This document shows positions 1 to 11,499 of a DNA stretch of 64,000 bases, in pieces. How positions within the stretch are numbered: the first letter of the stretch is position 1; every line of letters starts with the position of its first letter. Origin of the DNA: Osedax fenrisi (Eukaryota > Annelida > Polychaeta > Sabellida > Siboglinidae); NCBI GenBank assembly GCA_964019155.1, contig OZ025243.1, forward strand, positions 14,792,261 through 14,856,260, given 5' to 3'. Made by a program: the position numbers and the translations under genes. A model generated the notes under the pieces. It ran no database searches. It was not told the origin of the DNA and saw only the letters and a list, made by a program, of their open reading frames with translations.

Positions 1-1575
1 TTCCAATATTATTCGTGATATGATTATCAGTTCTAGACAAAAGGCTTTTTGTTTCATTTCGTTATGCAATATTATTACACGTATGATGTAATCACTTACT
101 ATACCGTTATCAATGTAATTGTATTATATCATTACAAATATTACTGAAATTATATCATCTCAAACTAATTCATATTTTCGCTATCATTTTGTACAGATAT
201 TTATATCATTATTATTCGTCGGTTATTCACTAGAGAGAACAACGATAAAACAACAATATATTACACTATTAACGCAAATTTATATACGTTAGTGTAATCA
301 TTTGTAAATAAATGGCGCCCAATTTGATTATACCCCATTCGCGGGGTTATATAATGTTATATAGCACATATGTATATACCACACGGGATATATATTGGGC
401 ATATTACTCTCTAATCTAGTATATCATTTTACGATGATATATTATTTCGACCAAGTAAATTATTTTACTAATAATTTTATTAAATTCTTATCGAAGAAGA
501 TTTTCCTGGCAAAATATATATCTATATATATATAAACTTACTGTTCACTGATTCGATTGTTAATTATATATATATAATATAATTTATATATATAATTTAT
601 ATTTAAATCAATATATATATATATATATATTATTATATATGTATATAAATAATCAATTTATGCCAAATTAAGAATGTAAATATGTAATAAAGATGCTGCT
701 TGCCTATTGTTGTGTTAACATGATTACGTAATAACATAAGGCTGGGCGAGTAGATGTGTACATAGAATTTCTATGCTGTTTTAATACTGCTTAGATAGTA
801 TGTAAACTAATAAATTTCTAAAAATGAGGTGAATTGGATTTTTATTATTTCTATTCTAAAATAAATGTCATCGTTGAATTTGATATATCTATAATTTATA
901 TTATATGACAAATATTATGATATACATATGATTAGAATATACTATAAAAAAACATCAATAGATATCAGTAATTAAATAGCACTCAAATCATTAAATGTTA
1001 TGATATATATTATAATACTTACAAATATAATATAATAAGTATTATATAATAATATAATACTATATAGTATTACTATTAATACTAAATATACTATAGTATA
1101 TATATAGTATACTAAGAAACTATCAAATACAGAATAAATAGGGAATAGTGTAATTTTGTCATTTACTTTCTCCATCTATTTTAATAGAAATATCCATATA
1201 TTTCTTTTTTTCTACCACAACATTTGAATTAATCTACTTAATTTTTATTATTATTTAAATTGAAATATAGATATCATATAGTTATAACTAGTTACTTAAC
1301 ATATCGGGTTACTTTATGGAATACCCGCACTATTATTTAATCACCTTTTTTTTATATCAAAACCCATTGATTCATATCTGAGAATATCATTATTATATTA
1401 CAATATGACAAAAAGTTCTCCATTAATTTGTTTTACTTATCTATTTATAATTTGTTTATCATAAAACATAATCAACATAAAATATCAATAATAATAATAT
1501 GTTACTCTGAGTTATACTATTACTTTACTATCATATAATTACTTTAATATCATTTGAATAATATATTATAGTATA
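1..1575. other. AT-rich DNA, no gene seen
   Basis: I see no supported gene, RNA or complete mobile element here. The sequence is dominated by short AT-rich runs such as (TA)n near 590-650. Two short GC-richer patches lie near 312-345 and 380-400. The only open frames are short, of low complexity and not recognisable. Confidence 0.5.
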
Positions 1576-2274
1576 GGGAAGAGTAACCTAATACGGACAA
1601 TTTAACAAAACCGGTCTTAACATTTTATTACTCAATATTTGTATTCAAAAATTACGATATATTTATATTAGGGGAAAGTAACCGAATACGGACACTATCT
1701 ATATCTCGAAACCATAAATCCTACACAAAATGTTAATGAATAAAGTATTCATAATTATATAAATAGTCTAAAAAAAGTATTTTTTATTTTTTAATAATTC
1801 AAAATATTGTTATATATTCAATAAACTGATTTTTTTATTACGTTTTTAAATTTATGAAAATAATGTCAACTTAACACCTTAACACCAGTTAAATCTAAAA
1901 GTGTTATATAAATACTTAAATTGCATTATTTATTAAAAAAATAATAAAAATAAATAAATTATTAACTAATTAAATTAGAATAAATTGTTCATAAAATTAA
2001 TTATAAATAATGTAATTGTAATTGTCTGATTGATTCATCAGTAATATATAGTTTATCTAGTGGTATATATATAGGGTGTACGTATTAAAACACAGGGTAT
2101 ACGTATCCGGACATGGATACCGTTATCTATTAAATTAAAATATTACAATTTTAAAATCACAATAATTTCTATAATCATATAATATTAATAAATTGTAATT
2201 TTTGAATAAAAATAATGAGTCATAAAATGTTACGACAATTTATTGTTAAAATGTCCGTATTAGGTTACTTTCTC
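1576..2274. mobile_element. MITE-like element, Tc1/mariner-type TA duplication
   Basis: The left end (1576 to about 1668) and the reverse complement of the right end (about 2180-2274) match over roughly 90 bp. Both contain GTAACCTAATACGGACA and continue into an ATTTTATnACTCA stretch. TA flanks both ends (1574-1575, 2275-2276), as expected for Tc1/mariner-like elements. No transposase frame is visible, so it is non-autonomous. A second related left end (GGGGAAAGTAACCGAATACGG) starts at 1671, just inside the first, so the structure is nested or rearranged. A separate inverted repeat overlaps the right end, so the exact element boundaries are uncertain. Confidence 0.55.
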
Positions 2275-2400
2275 TATATGATTATAGATATTATTGTGAT
2301 TTTAAATTGTATTTAATCTTTTTATACAACAGATAACGGGGGTGTCCATATTCGGTACCCATGATAGAATACGGATACCCTGTGTTATAATATATCACTC
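2066..2400. repeat. Inverted repeat overlapping the MITE right end
   Basis: Segment 2094-2179 is an imperfect reverse complement of 2277-2388. Shared blocks include ACAGGGTATnCGTAT, GGTACCG-like sequence, and TTTAAAATCACAATAAT followed by TCTATAATCATATA. The centre of this fold-back holds the GTCCGTATTAGGTTAC terminus of the neighbouring MITE. It is either an older fold-back element that received an insertion or a compound element. Confidence 0.45.
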
Positions 2401-3128
2401 TATAGAGTGGTATATATACCACTATAGTGTATTCTATAGAATATACTATTATATACCTATATATTATTGATGAACCAATCAGATACATTTAAATATTATT
2501 ACATATAATTAATGTTATGAATAATTTAATATAATTTAATTAGTAATTAATTTGTATTATTTTATTAATTAATAATTACAAGTGAAGATCTAAATAATAG
2601 GTATGAGACGTATTAATAAATTGATTGTATTAATATTATAATGCATGCGATTTTTATGAAAATTATAAAGGTTCACACTGCGCGTTGATTGGTTATAGAG
2701 TGTACGACATACAATGTATTAACACATCAATAGTGTCCATATTAGGCATAGATGTATAGTTTACCTTGGTAGTTACGTGATTTTTCTTCAATAGACATTA
2801 TGCCTAGATTTAAGTATATTAAGGTTGCCGACTATCACTTATTAAGTATTATTTAATCAAATTATATTGCAGTATATATATATAATATATAAATAAATAT
2901 GAATATTTATTTTGATATAATTAATTATATTCAATTGAAACACACTTTTTATGCGTATATAGTAAAAATCAAATATATTTAAAAATCATGGTATTTGTGT
3001 CATTTATGGTCGGCGATATTAAGATACCTAAATCGGTGCACCATGTCTGTTGACGAATTTTGCATTAGCGAGATATAGCAATATCATCTTTCCCCTCTAT
3101 ATATATATATACTTTTTGGATATAATTA

Positions 3129-3168
3129 CTGAGATATGAGAGGGGATAGGTAGTCGGAGATTTTCCTA
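3129..3168. repeat. Orphan end related to GGGGAAAG MITEs
   Basis: CTGAGATATGAGAGGGG followed by a TCGGAGATTTTCCTA terminus closely resembles the right end of the MITE at 7603-8541 (CTGAGATACGAGAGGGG, then TCGGAGACTTTCCCC). I could not find a convincing left partner, so this is probably a solo or decayed end. Confidence 0.4.
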
Positions 3169-3729
3169 CATATTATGCTTATAAGCATATATATATATAT
3201 GGATATAGGTAAATACATCTCATTTTTAATGTGTACAGTGTATATGGTTAGCTGCAATATGTAGTTGATATAGGCGGTGAATATGTTGTATTAATTATTT
3301 TAAATTTTATAAAATATCCTATATTCAAATATATATGGTTTTCTATATTATTGTATATTATATTATTACATTTATATTCATATTGGGTTATAATAATGCA
3401 TTATAATATTAAAATATTACTAGTAAAGAGAATCAGTGTCGTCAAAATGCATTACTTCAACACATTTGATTATATATTATCTTGCTATAATTCATTATTA
3501 GTATACTTTATTATATTAATATTGCTATATATAAGCATATTCCACAAATTAAATTTATTAGAGAATTAAAAGAAAAGTTATAATTAAAATTATAAGAATA
3601 TATGCCTTTATAAACGTTATAGAGTTATATCATCGAAATTAACAAGGTTAATTAAATTATTATTTTACATTGCATTCAATTGTTGGCGAATATATCAAAA
3701 TATAGCTTGCTTCATTAATCTAACTCTAT

Positions 3730-4322
3730 ATATTTATTTATTTATTTATTTAATTTGAATCAGACATGCATAACAGAGGTCCATAGAGTATACAATAATT
3801 AAAACTAACAACATTTAAACGAAAACGAAATCTAAAATATTATCTAAATACAGATTTATACCATAAGGTAAATAGTTTCGAAGGGCACAAGACATTATAA
3901 TAATAAAGTTGAACAATTAACGAATTACGAGAATTTCGTATACGTTGATAAAGTGAATTATATGATTTACGTAGTTTAATTGTTAAATTATTAACATTAT
4001 CATATAAAAACAACAATGACGCGCATATTTCGACGCTTATATTTCATCACTATACGATAAGAGTTATAATATGCTACCTTAATTTTTCGCAAATTTGGCC
4101 CTATTCGGTAACCATATACTACTAAGGTAGATATTTAAAACAAACGATTTAAATAGAATAATCTTAGTAGCTTTAAAGCAATGGCTAACATTATTCGCTA
4201 TCATATAGCTTTGTTTATATAGCTATTTCATATTAATATATATCAATATCATCAGACAAGTCCTCTGATATCCAATGTCCAAGATATGTATACGCTTTAA
4301 CAACATTCAAAAGTGTATTACC
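3730..4322 (-). pseudogene. LINE reverse-transcriptase C-terminal relic
   Basis: Read on the minus strand, sequence near 4300-4215 encodes VVKAYTYLGHWISEDLSDDI. That is the typical post-RT 'YLGHwIsdDLSDD' block of endonuclease-reverse transcriptases in animal LINEs. Further downstream, separated by stops and frameshifts, come a VAYYNSYR-like segment and remnants of the C-terminal region. The relic ends in a TTTA-type microsatellite (3730-3755 on the plus strand), which fits a LINE 3' tail. Only the 3' part remains, with no endonuclease or catalytic RT block. It is dead and not assigned to a clade. Confidence 0.65.
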
Positions 4323-4451
4323 TATGTATAACTTTATATATATATATATATACTAGCTGTTTTGGCCCGGTGTATGTGCGGATAGTTGATAATTATGAGT
4401 TATTATTAGAAAATTTCATGATCTAGGAGTATTTTAGAAATAAGAAATATA

Positions 4452-5040
4452 GGGGAAAGGTGGATAGTAGTGACAGTTTTGAATATATTGCAACAACTCT
4501 TAAACTATTGATACTCTATATAACGTTTTTTTATATTGTATATAAATTAATATTATCTAAATAATTGCTATTAACAATTTTTAATATAATCGTTAACACT
4601 TGATATAATGAGGGTGTCATTACTATACTCCAATGCGGGTAGTAATGACACCCCGAGGGTAGTCATGACATGTTGATCATAATTGATCGTAGAAATATTT
4701 CCAATAATCATAAATTAATATGAATTATATTTTCTTGTAGATATTAAATTCATCTTTAGTATAAGACTTTAATTTTCTATTTTCCATTAAATATCAAGGA
4801 ATTAAAAATTAAAATACTTTTATAAAAACTTATTACGTAATTTTTAAGAATATATTCACAAATCGATTAATTGATTTAATTTATTTATATTGAAAATTAA
4901 GGAAATAAAAAATACTTATGTCAATAAAGCTTGTAAATACCCACAACTTTCGTATATAAATAAATTTAATTGGACTTGTAGTTTTTGAGATACGTGGGGT
5001 GTCATTACTATACACCTGTCACTACTATCCACCTTTCCCC
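4452..5040. mobile_element. MITE with 25-bp perfect TIRs, TA duplication
   Basis: The first 25 bases (4452-4476, beginning GGGGAAAGGTGGATAGTAG) are an exact reverse complement of the last 25 (5016-5040). TA flanks both ends (4450-4451, 5041-5042), indicating a Tc1/mariner-type non-autonomous element of 589 bp. Internal GTGTCATTACTATAC-like motifs recur on both sides (4613 region and 4997-5012), and TGAGATACGTGGGG lies at 4986-4999. No open frame resembles a transposase. The perfect TIRs suggest fairly recent activity. Confidence 0.8.
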
Positions 5041-5128
5041 TATTATTTATTTGATTTTAATTAATTATGTTATAAAAAACAAATATTGAGAAATTAATAT
5101 ATATTAATATATAATATATATAATAAAT

Positions 5129-5590
5129 GGGAGTTAGCCCTATCTGAATTAGCCCAATCGGAGTTAGCCCTCTCTGAGTTAGCCCTATCTGAATTAGCCC
5201 TAACGGAGTTAGCCCTATCTGAATTAGCCTTATCTGAGTTAGCCCTATCTGAATTAGACCTATCGGAGTTAGCCCTATCTGAGTTAGCCCTATCTGAATT
5301 AGCCCTTTCGGAGTTAGCCCTATCTGAATTATCCCTATCGGAGTTAGCCCTATCTGAATTAGCCCTATCGTAGTTATCCCTACAGAGTTAGTCTTATCTG
5401 AATTAGCCCTATCTGAGTTAGCCATATCTGAATTAGCCCTATCGGAGTTAGCCCTATTGGAGTTAGACCTATCTGAATTAGCCCTATAGGAGTTAGCCTT
5501 AATGGAGTTAGCCCTATCTGAATTAGCTCTATCGGAGTTAACCCTATCTGAATTAGCCCTATCGGGTTAGCCCTATCTGAATTAGCCCTA
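5129..5590. repeat. 15-bp-unit minisatellite, left array
   Basis: This is a tandem array of two alternating 15-mers, roughly GAGTTAGCCCTATCT and GAATTAGCCCTATCG, giving a 30-bp higher unit with frequent substitutions. The unit is a multiple of three, so both strands stay open (SELAL-type repeats one way, IGLTP/IGLIQ-type the other). Those frames are consequences of the repeat, not evidence of a protein. Confidence 0.9.
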
Positions 5591-6105
5591 CCCAGAAAAC
5601 AGTAAGAGTAGCATAATAGCAGCATAACAGCATATGCTAGAGCCTCAAATGTTTACATTGTGCTATTATGCTGCTATTAAATGTATATTATGCTGCTATT
5701 ATGCTGCTATTAATTTGTCACGCTATTATGCTGCTGTTATGCTGCTAATTCAGATAGGGTTAACTCCGATAGAGCTAATTCAGATAGGGCTAACTCCATT
5801 AAGGCTAACTCCGATAGGGCTAATTCAGATAGGTCTAACTCCAATAGGGCTAATTCAGATAGGGCTAACTCATATAGGGCTAATTCAGATAGAGCTTACT
5901 GTTAATAATAGCAGCATAATAGCAGCATAATATAATTTTAAAATTAATAGCAGCATAATAGCAGCATAATAGCGTTACAAATTAATAGCAGCATAATAGC
6001 AGCATAATATATATTTAATAGCAGCATAATAGCACAATGTAAACATTTGAGGCTCTAGCATATGCTGTTATGCTGCTATTATGCTGCTCTTACTGTTTGC
6101 TGGGT
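5590..6105. repeat. Fold-back block: long inverted repeats around an inverted minisatellite core
   Basis: The left arm (5590-5746) and the reverse complement of the right arm (5949-6105) match nearly throughout. Both start ACCCAGnAAACAGTAAGAG and run through TAGAGCCTCAAATGTTTACA into GCTATTATGCTGCTATT repeats. Between them, 5747-5894 holds the same 15-bp minisatellite in the opposite orientation to the arrays on either side. The right side has extra AATAGCAGCAT repeats (5900-5948). This looks like a fold-back element in the minisatellite, or an inversion between the arms. The arm sequence recurs near 14.0, 27.7, 29.9, 53.5 and 63.8 kb. Confidence 0.85.
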
Positions 6106-6620
6106 ATCTGAGTTAGCCCTATCTGAATTAGCCCTATCGGAGTTAGTCCTATCTGAATTAGCCCTATCGGAGTTAGCTCTATATAAATTAGCCCTATATG
6201 AGTTAGCCCTATCGGAGTTAGCTCTATCTGAATTAGCCCTATCTGAGTTAGCCCTATCTTAATTAGCCCTATCGGAGTTAGCAATATTGGAGTTAGACCT
6301 ATCGGAGTTAATCCTATCTGAATTAGCCCTATCGGAGTTAGCCCTATCTGAATTAGCCCTATCTGAATTAGCCCATTCGGAGTTAGATATATCTGAATTA
6401 GCCCTATCTGAGTTAGCCCTATCTGAATTAGCCCTATCGGAGTTAGCACTATCTGAATTAGCCCTATCTGAGTTAGCCCTCTCTGAATTATCCCTATCGG
6501 AGTTAGCCTTATCTGAATTATCCCTATCGGAGTTAGCCCTATATGAATTAGCCCTATCGGAGTTAGCTCTATCTGAATTAGCCCTAACTGAGTTAGCCCT
6601 ATCGGAGTTAGCCCTATAGG
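6106..6620. repeat. 15-bp-unit minisatellite, right array
   Basis: This continues the minisatellite in the same orientation as the left array (GAGTTAGCCCTATC / GAATTAGCCCTATC units). Most units are intact, with scattered substitutions. It stops abruptly at about 6620. The open frames across it on both strands are repeat artefacts. Confidence 0.9.
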
Positions 6621-7122
6621 AACACCTCGTCTCTCAATAAAATAAGTTATATATATTCGTATAAGAATTGTATAATTATGAAATAAATTAAAATAAATTT
6701 AATAAATCGTACGAAATTATCTCGTACGAGATTACTGGTAACCATGAATCTCATTGGATGAAACTAATGTTATTTAAAAGCTCCACCTATTGATTATTAG
6801 AGGCGAATTAATTTAAAATCTTAATTTATAAATCCACTTTAATATATGATAACACGGTACACTGTAACATTTTGATAGTGCATATTAAAGAGGAATAAAA
6901 TATGAGTATAACTGATGTTTTCCGATCTTGCATTTATTTTTTAATTTCGTAGAATCGTCGCTTCGCGACGATGCCGCATTGTTATATGTTTAGAGAAATA
7001 TATATATATAGATAATATATATAGTATACAGTAATATATAATATTAATAGTGAATGATGTACCTGAATATAATTATAATTAGTTATTATACATTAATATA
7101 CATTTTTCATGGTAAAACCATA

Positions 7123-7580
7123 TGGTCAAGCTGCCCCGTTTATCATTAACCATATTTATTTATTAATTTATTTAATTAATGACTTTTTAAATAATAAGAA
7201 TAATCTAATTAAGTAAATATATAATTGAGTAATTATTTAAAATAATTAAATAATTAATTTAAATAATTTAAATAACTTATTTTAATTTAAATAAGTACAC
7301 TATTATATATTGGGTGGATCTATTAAATATTACTATTAATTTAAATAAAGTACACTAAATATATATTGGGTATATCTATTAATTCGTACTATTACCTATA
7401 GGTACTACTTAAGTAGTACTTTAAAGTAATTACTTTATCATACTTACTACTTATTTAATTACATGATAGGTTAACCTATTATAACAACATAATGATATTA
7501 CCAGGTATATACTCCCTAATATTACTAATTAACATAATTATTAATTAATGTAATCCCTTTAAACGGGGCAGGTTACACCA
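7123..7580. repeat. Possible short TIR element
   Basis: TGGTCAAGCTGCCCCGTTTA near 7123-7142 is partly reverse-complementary to TAAACGGGGCAGGTTACACCA at the other end (7560-7580), with a perfect GCCCCGTTT core. The interior is AT-rich with TAATTA and TTAAAT runs. No clear target duplication was found, so the call is tentative. Confidence 0.4.
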
Positions 7581-7602
7581 AATTAAATTAAATAATTATG
7601 CA

Positions 7603-8541
7603 AGGGAAAGTCTCAGATTGCCGACCCCTAAATGATTATTTGTAATAACTTATTCAAAGTTAAATATAGTGATTTGTAATTATGGTAATATTATGGCAAT
7701 GAATAATGTGGTTATTTTAAATTGTTGATATAATAATATTTACAAGAATAAACAGTGGGTCGGTAATCGGAGACATATGACTAATACCGACCCCCTTCCC
7801 CTATTACTGACCCCCTAAAATAATCGTGGTATACATACTTTTAGTATATAATATATAATCAACTTAGTAAATATTCATAAATATAATTAATTATAACATG
7901 CACGCAATTATTTTTTATTGAATTTATGTTTTAATAGTAATATTAAATTTAAATTTAAACTTTATAGTAATTATATTAAAATAGTGTATATTATTATTTA
8001 ATATTTAGTTATTAATCAGTATGTATATAATCGAATGGAATCATGAATCCTTAATCTATATCTATGATACACAAACAACTTATGACATATTTAAAAGTAA
8101 AATACTGATCTATTTTGATTGGATATTATAAATCGCTTGGGGTCGGTATTAGGCTAATTCAGGGGGTCGGTAATAGGAAAATCATATGGGTTGCTATAAT
8201 GAAGATATATTGGTTAGGTTATAATAGTTATTCAAATTAAATTATTTTTATAATTTAAAAAAAAAATTATTGTTCTACAATATTAGGCGCAGTATTAAGT
8301 TTTCTTTTAATTAATAAAGTATTTACAATGATTTAAAAAAAGTTATTATTCAAATATTTAAATAGTAAAAACAGAATATTACATTTTATTAAATAACAAT
8401 TGTAGGATTGGATATTTTTTAAAACAAAATACTTATTCATATTTATCATTAAATTACTAACAGTTCATGTATATATAATTTTTTGATATCTCTTATAGTC
8501 ACTGAGATACGAGAGGGGTCGGTATATCGGAGACTTTCCCC
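7603..8541. mobile_element. MITE-like element, GGGGAAAG family
   Basis: The left end (AGGGAAAGTCTCAGATTGCC, then GACCCCT) is an imperfect inverted repeat of the right end (AGGGGTCGGTATATCGGAG, then ACTTTCCCC, ending 8541). TA follows the right end, while CA stands where TA would precede the left. Inside, a second inverted pair is visible: GACCCCC blocks at about 7788-7815 and GGGGTCGG blocks at about 8140-8175. CTGAGATACGAGAGGGG lies at 8502-8518. No transposase is seen. Confidence 0.6.
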
Positions 8542-8729
8542 TAATTATATAATTAACTATTTATCATTACACAGATCTAAGTTGGTACCTATATAGGTAT
8601 ATAGGTATATAGGTATACATATATAAACATATGTTTATAACTACTAGACATCTTTAAAATAAATTAAATTCAATTAAATTATATATATAATATATTTGAT
8701 ATATTTCGAACTATGATACGCATACAAAT

Positions 8730-9138
8730 ATATAATATAAATGGACCCATACATATATGGGTATCAACCCTACCCGTACTATTGTGTATACACACTTTCC
8801 GTGAGCGAAATAGAACATGTTCTATTATCGCCTACGTAAGACATAGTTTCACACCACATCACGTGACACGGCAAGCATTGTACGGATCGTGAGTGAACTG
8901 CCCTGTATACTTGTACAACGAACATGCACAATGTACGATGTACATGTTATACATGATATGAGGGTCGCGGGACAATACAAATAAGTATAATGTGTTGTCT
9001 TTGATTTCCTATTGTTGAATCAACACAAGAGAAAAAACAAAAACTACCTGGGATTTAATATGGAACATATATTTGTCTATTTGTTGATTGTTACAATAGG
9101 ATATATAACCCAGGCTCACACATTTATATATATATAAC
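8730..9138. other. Conserved leader of the macro-unit
   Basis: This is one of the better-conserved non-coding parts of the unit, with counterparts near 24500-24886 and 49210-49617. It contains an inverted ACCCATA/TATGGGT pair, an 18-bp perfect palindrome and CATCACGTGACACGGCAAGC. No open frame or known RNA is recognised. The palindrome and E-box-like CACGTG could be regulatory, but that is inference. Confidence 0.5.
8809..8826. repeat. 18-bp perfect palindrome, copy A
   Basis: AATAGAACATGTTCTATT is its own reverse complement. It is flanked by GCGA and ATCGC, which nearly extend the symmetry. Identical 18-mers occur at 24576-24593 and 49302-49319, so it is unchanged in all three unit copies. 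Confidence 0.85.
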
Positions 9139-9213
9139 TGCCTGTGTGGCTCAGTTGGCTAAAGCGTCAGACACACAAGCAATAGGGCTCGGGTTATATC
9201 CTCGTCCGGACCA
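9139..9213 (+). repeat. tRNA-like A/B-box sequence, copy A
   Basis: TGGCTCAGTTGG (9147-9158) fits a pol III A box, and GGGTTATATCCTCGTCCGG stands where a B box is expected. The B box is intact in copy B (GGTTCGATCC). The D-arm can be drawn, but the acceptor and anticodon stems cannot, so this is a decayed tRNA pseudogene or SINE head rather than a working tRNA. Confidence 0.55.
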
Positions 9214-9385
9214 TTAAAAATGTATTTTATAATAATAAGAAGATATCTTATATATTTGTGTATAAATAAATGATCGGCTCACGTTAAAATCCTGGATTAT
9301 AGACATTATAGCCATATATAAGTTAAAATGTATCTAAGTTCCTAGATGGGATGGAAGGACTCCACCAAATAAAAATAACAATATA

Positions 9386-11120
9386 TATATTTATTTATTT
9401 TATTATTTATATATAAATTATTGACTTCAAAAACACATGATATTATAGGCGTCGTTAGATAAAAAAAAACAAAAATAAATAGAAAACGAATAATAAAATA
9501 GGACGAATTACAATGATTTAAAATGGACATACAGTTTACTTTTAAACAATGAAAGTGATGTTATACAACGAATATCATATGGTAGTGAATTCCAGCTTTT
9601 CAGATCAATACCCATGAAAGCTGATTCAGAGTATTCCAACTATGTAGAGTGTTCCACCAACTTCATGACGTGGCACTTCAGACTGGATCTGTTCGAACTC
9701 TGAATAATACTAGATTGAGCTAGATGTGAATATATATAATACTAGATTGAGCTTGGAAATCCACGGTGTATTGCCTTATTTGTAATACACAATAGCCTAT
9801 GTATGCAAATATATCTAAACTTAATTATCTTATTAAATCAGATATAGAAACTATTGAGGCAAAGTTTAGTTTATATAATACACGTATAGCACGACGTTGA
9901 ATACGCTCAAGTTTATATATAAGGTTGAAATGTAAATTAAATAATAATGAACAGTAGTATATAAGTCTACTGAATACTAGCGAGTGAATTAAGCATTTAG
10001 TCATGGTGAAGGTAAGCTTATAACGAGATTTTCTAATATTATATAGAAAATAGTTGGTAGTTCGAATCATGTTATTAATATGTGGAGAGTAGTCTAGATG
10101 AGAGGTTATAGTGAAACCGAGGGTAGTTATAGATTAAGAAGTTGGAAGAGATAGTAGAAAAGGATAATTGATTGATAGAGGAGAACTGGGTCTAGAAAAT
10201 ATGATAGTATCAGTTTTAGTCATATTTAAGGAGAGTGACTTATGAGAGAACCATTCAGTGAGATCAGTAATACAATTAAACATAGACATTAGAATCAGAT
10301 CAGAATCACTAGAACTAGGAAATTACGTATATATCTGTAGATAATCGGCATAAAGATAATATTGAATATTGGGATATTTTTGAAACATTTATTTAATAGG
10401 AATAATATAAATAATGAACAATATAGGACTAAGAACAAAGCCTTAAAGCCACAATTGTGTAAAACCATGTATGTTAACATAAGGAAGAGACAACGAGAAG
10501 TTAATATTAACCGAAGATATTCTAGATGAAACAAAATGCATAAACTAACTGTCGACTTGACCGTATATACCAATTTGATTATGTCCAATGGAAAGAATAT
10601 TGTGATCTAGAGTATCAAAAGCACTAGATAAGTTAAGTAGCACGAGATAGCATGGGACTTTATTATCAAGAGATATGAGAATAACCTTAATGATTAAAGT
10701 AAGGGCAGTTTCGGTACTATGATGAGGAAGATACGCACTTTAATATTTATCAACAATAGCATTTGACGTAATTTAATTAATAAATTGAGTGGACACAACT
10801 CGTTCTAAGGTCTTAGATATTAATGATAACTGGGATATTGTACTTGATAAATTAGGTTGGTCAAGAGTATTTTTTTTAAATATGAATAATATATGAATAT
10901 TTCATGGAGTTTGGAACAATAGATAATATAAGAGATCTATGAATGATTTCAGTTATAAGTCCAATAAAAGATGATGATAATGAACGAAGTAAATTGAGTG
11001 GAATTTGATCAAGTGGGGAATTAGTTTTCAAGGATGTGATCATATAGAGTACAATTTCATGTGTGGGAAGCGTAAAACATGAACAAATTATTTAGATTGG
11101 ATGTTAAATTGAGAATAAGT
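9386..11120 (-). pseudogene. CR1/L2-like LINE relic, copy A
   Basis: Minus-strand frames, broken by stops and shifts, carry the RT order of CR1/L2-type LINEs: SAFDTLDHNILS near 10590-10620, YADYLQIYT (decayed from YADD) near 10320, ITDLTEWFSHKSLSLNMTKT near 10220, SPHINNMIRTTNYFLYNIRK near 10060, LVFSRLIYYCSLLFNL near 9950 and LERIQRRAIRVLYKLNF near 9890. The 3' end runs into a TTTA-type tail at 9387-9410. The endonuclease is missing and the element is 5'-truncated. The relic recurs in copies B and C, so it pre-dates the unit duplication. Confidence 0.85.
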
Positions 11121-11499
11121 TATATCGGAAAAAAAATTATTTATAATTCAACGATGAAGTGATCAATATTCAAACGTGATGGGTATTATGTTATTAATAA
11201 AAATGATATCAATAATATAACTGTATATTTATTATTTTACAATCTACGTAACTTTATTAAATATAGTAATTCATTTTAATTATTATAATTATTCGTATTG
11301 ATTAATTATTCGTATACAATTAAGGTTAACCTATAAATAATATGGAATATATTAGTGAATACTAGTATATCTCCTATTTTTAAATTTATATGAACTGTTC
11401 TGCTATTTATATTAAACTACTAATCTATTTATATACATGTATACTTATCATAAGAAATTCATCTTCAGAAAATATCAAATTGAATAACGTACATGCTGC

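Noticed and set aside
5057..6619. Repeat proteins of SELAL or IGLTP/IGLIQ units on both strands
   Set aside because: The 15-bp minisatellite keeps both strands open by its length. Frames cross the inverted-repeat arms and change meaning with array orientation, so there is no sign of a real gene.
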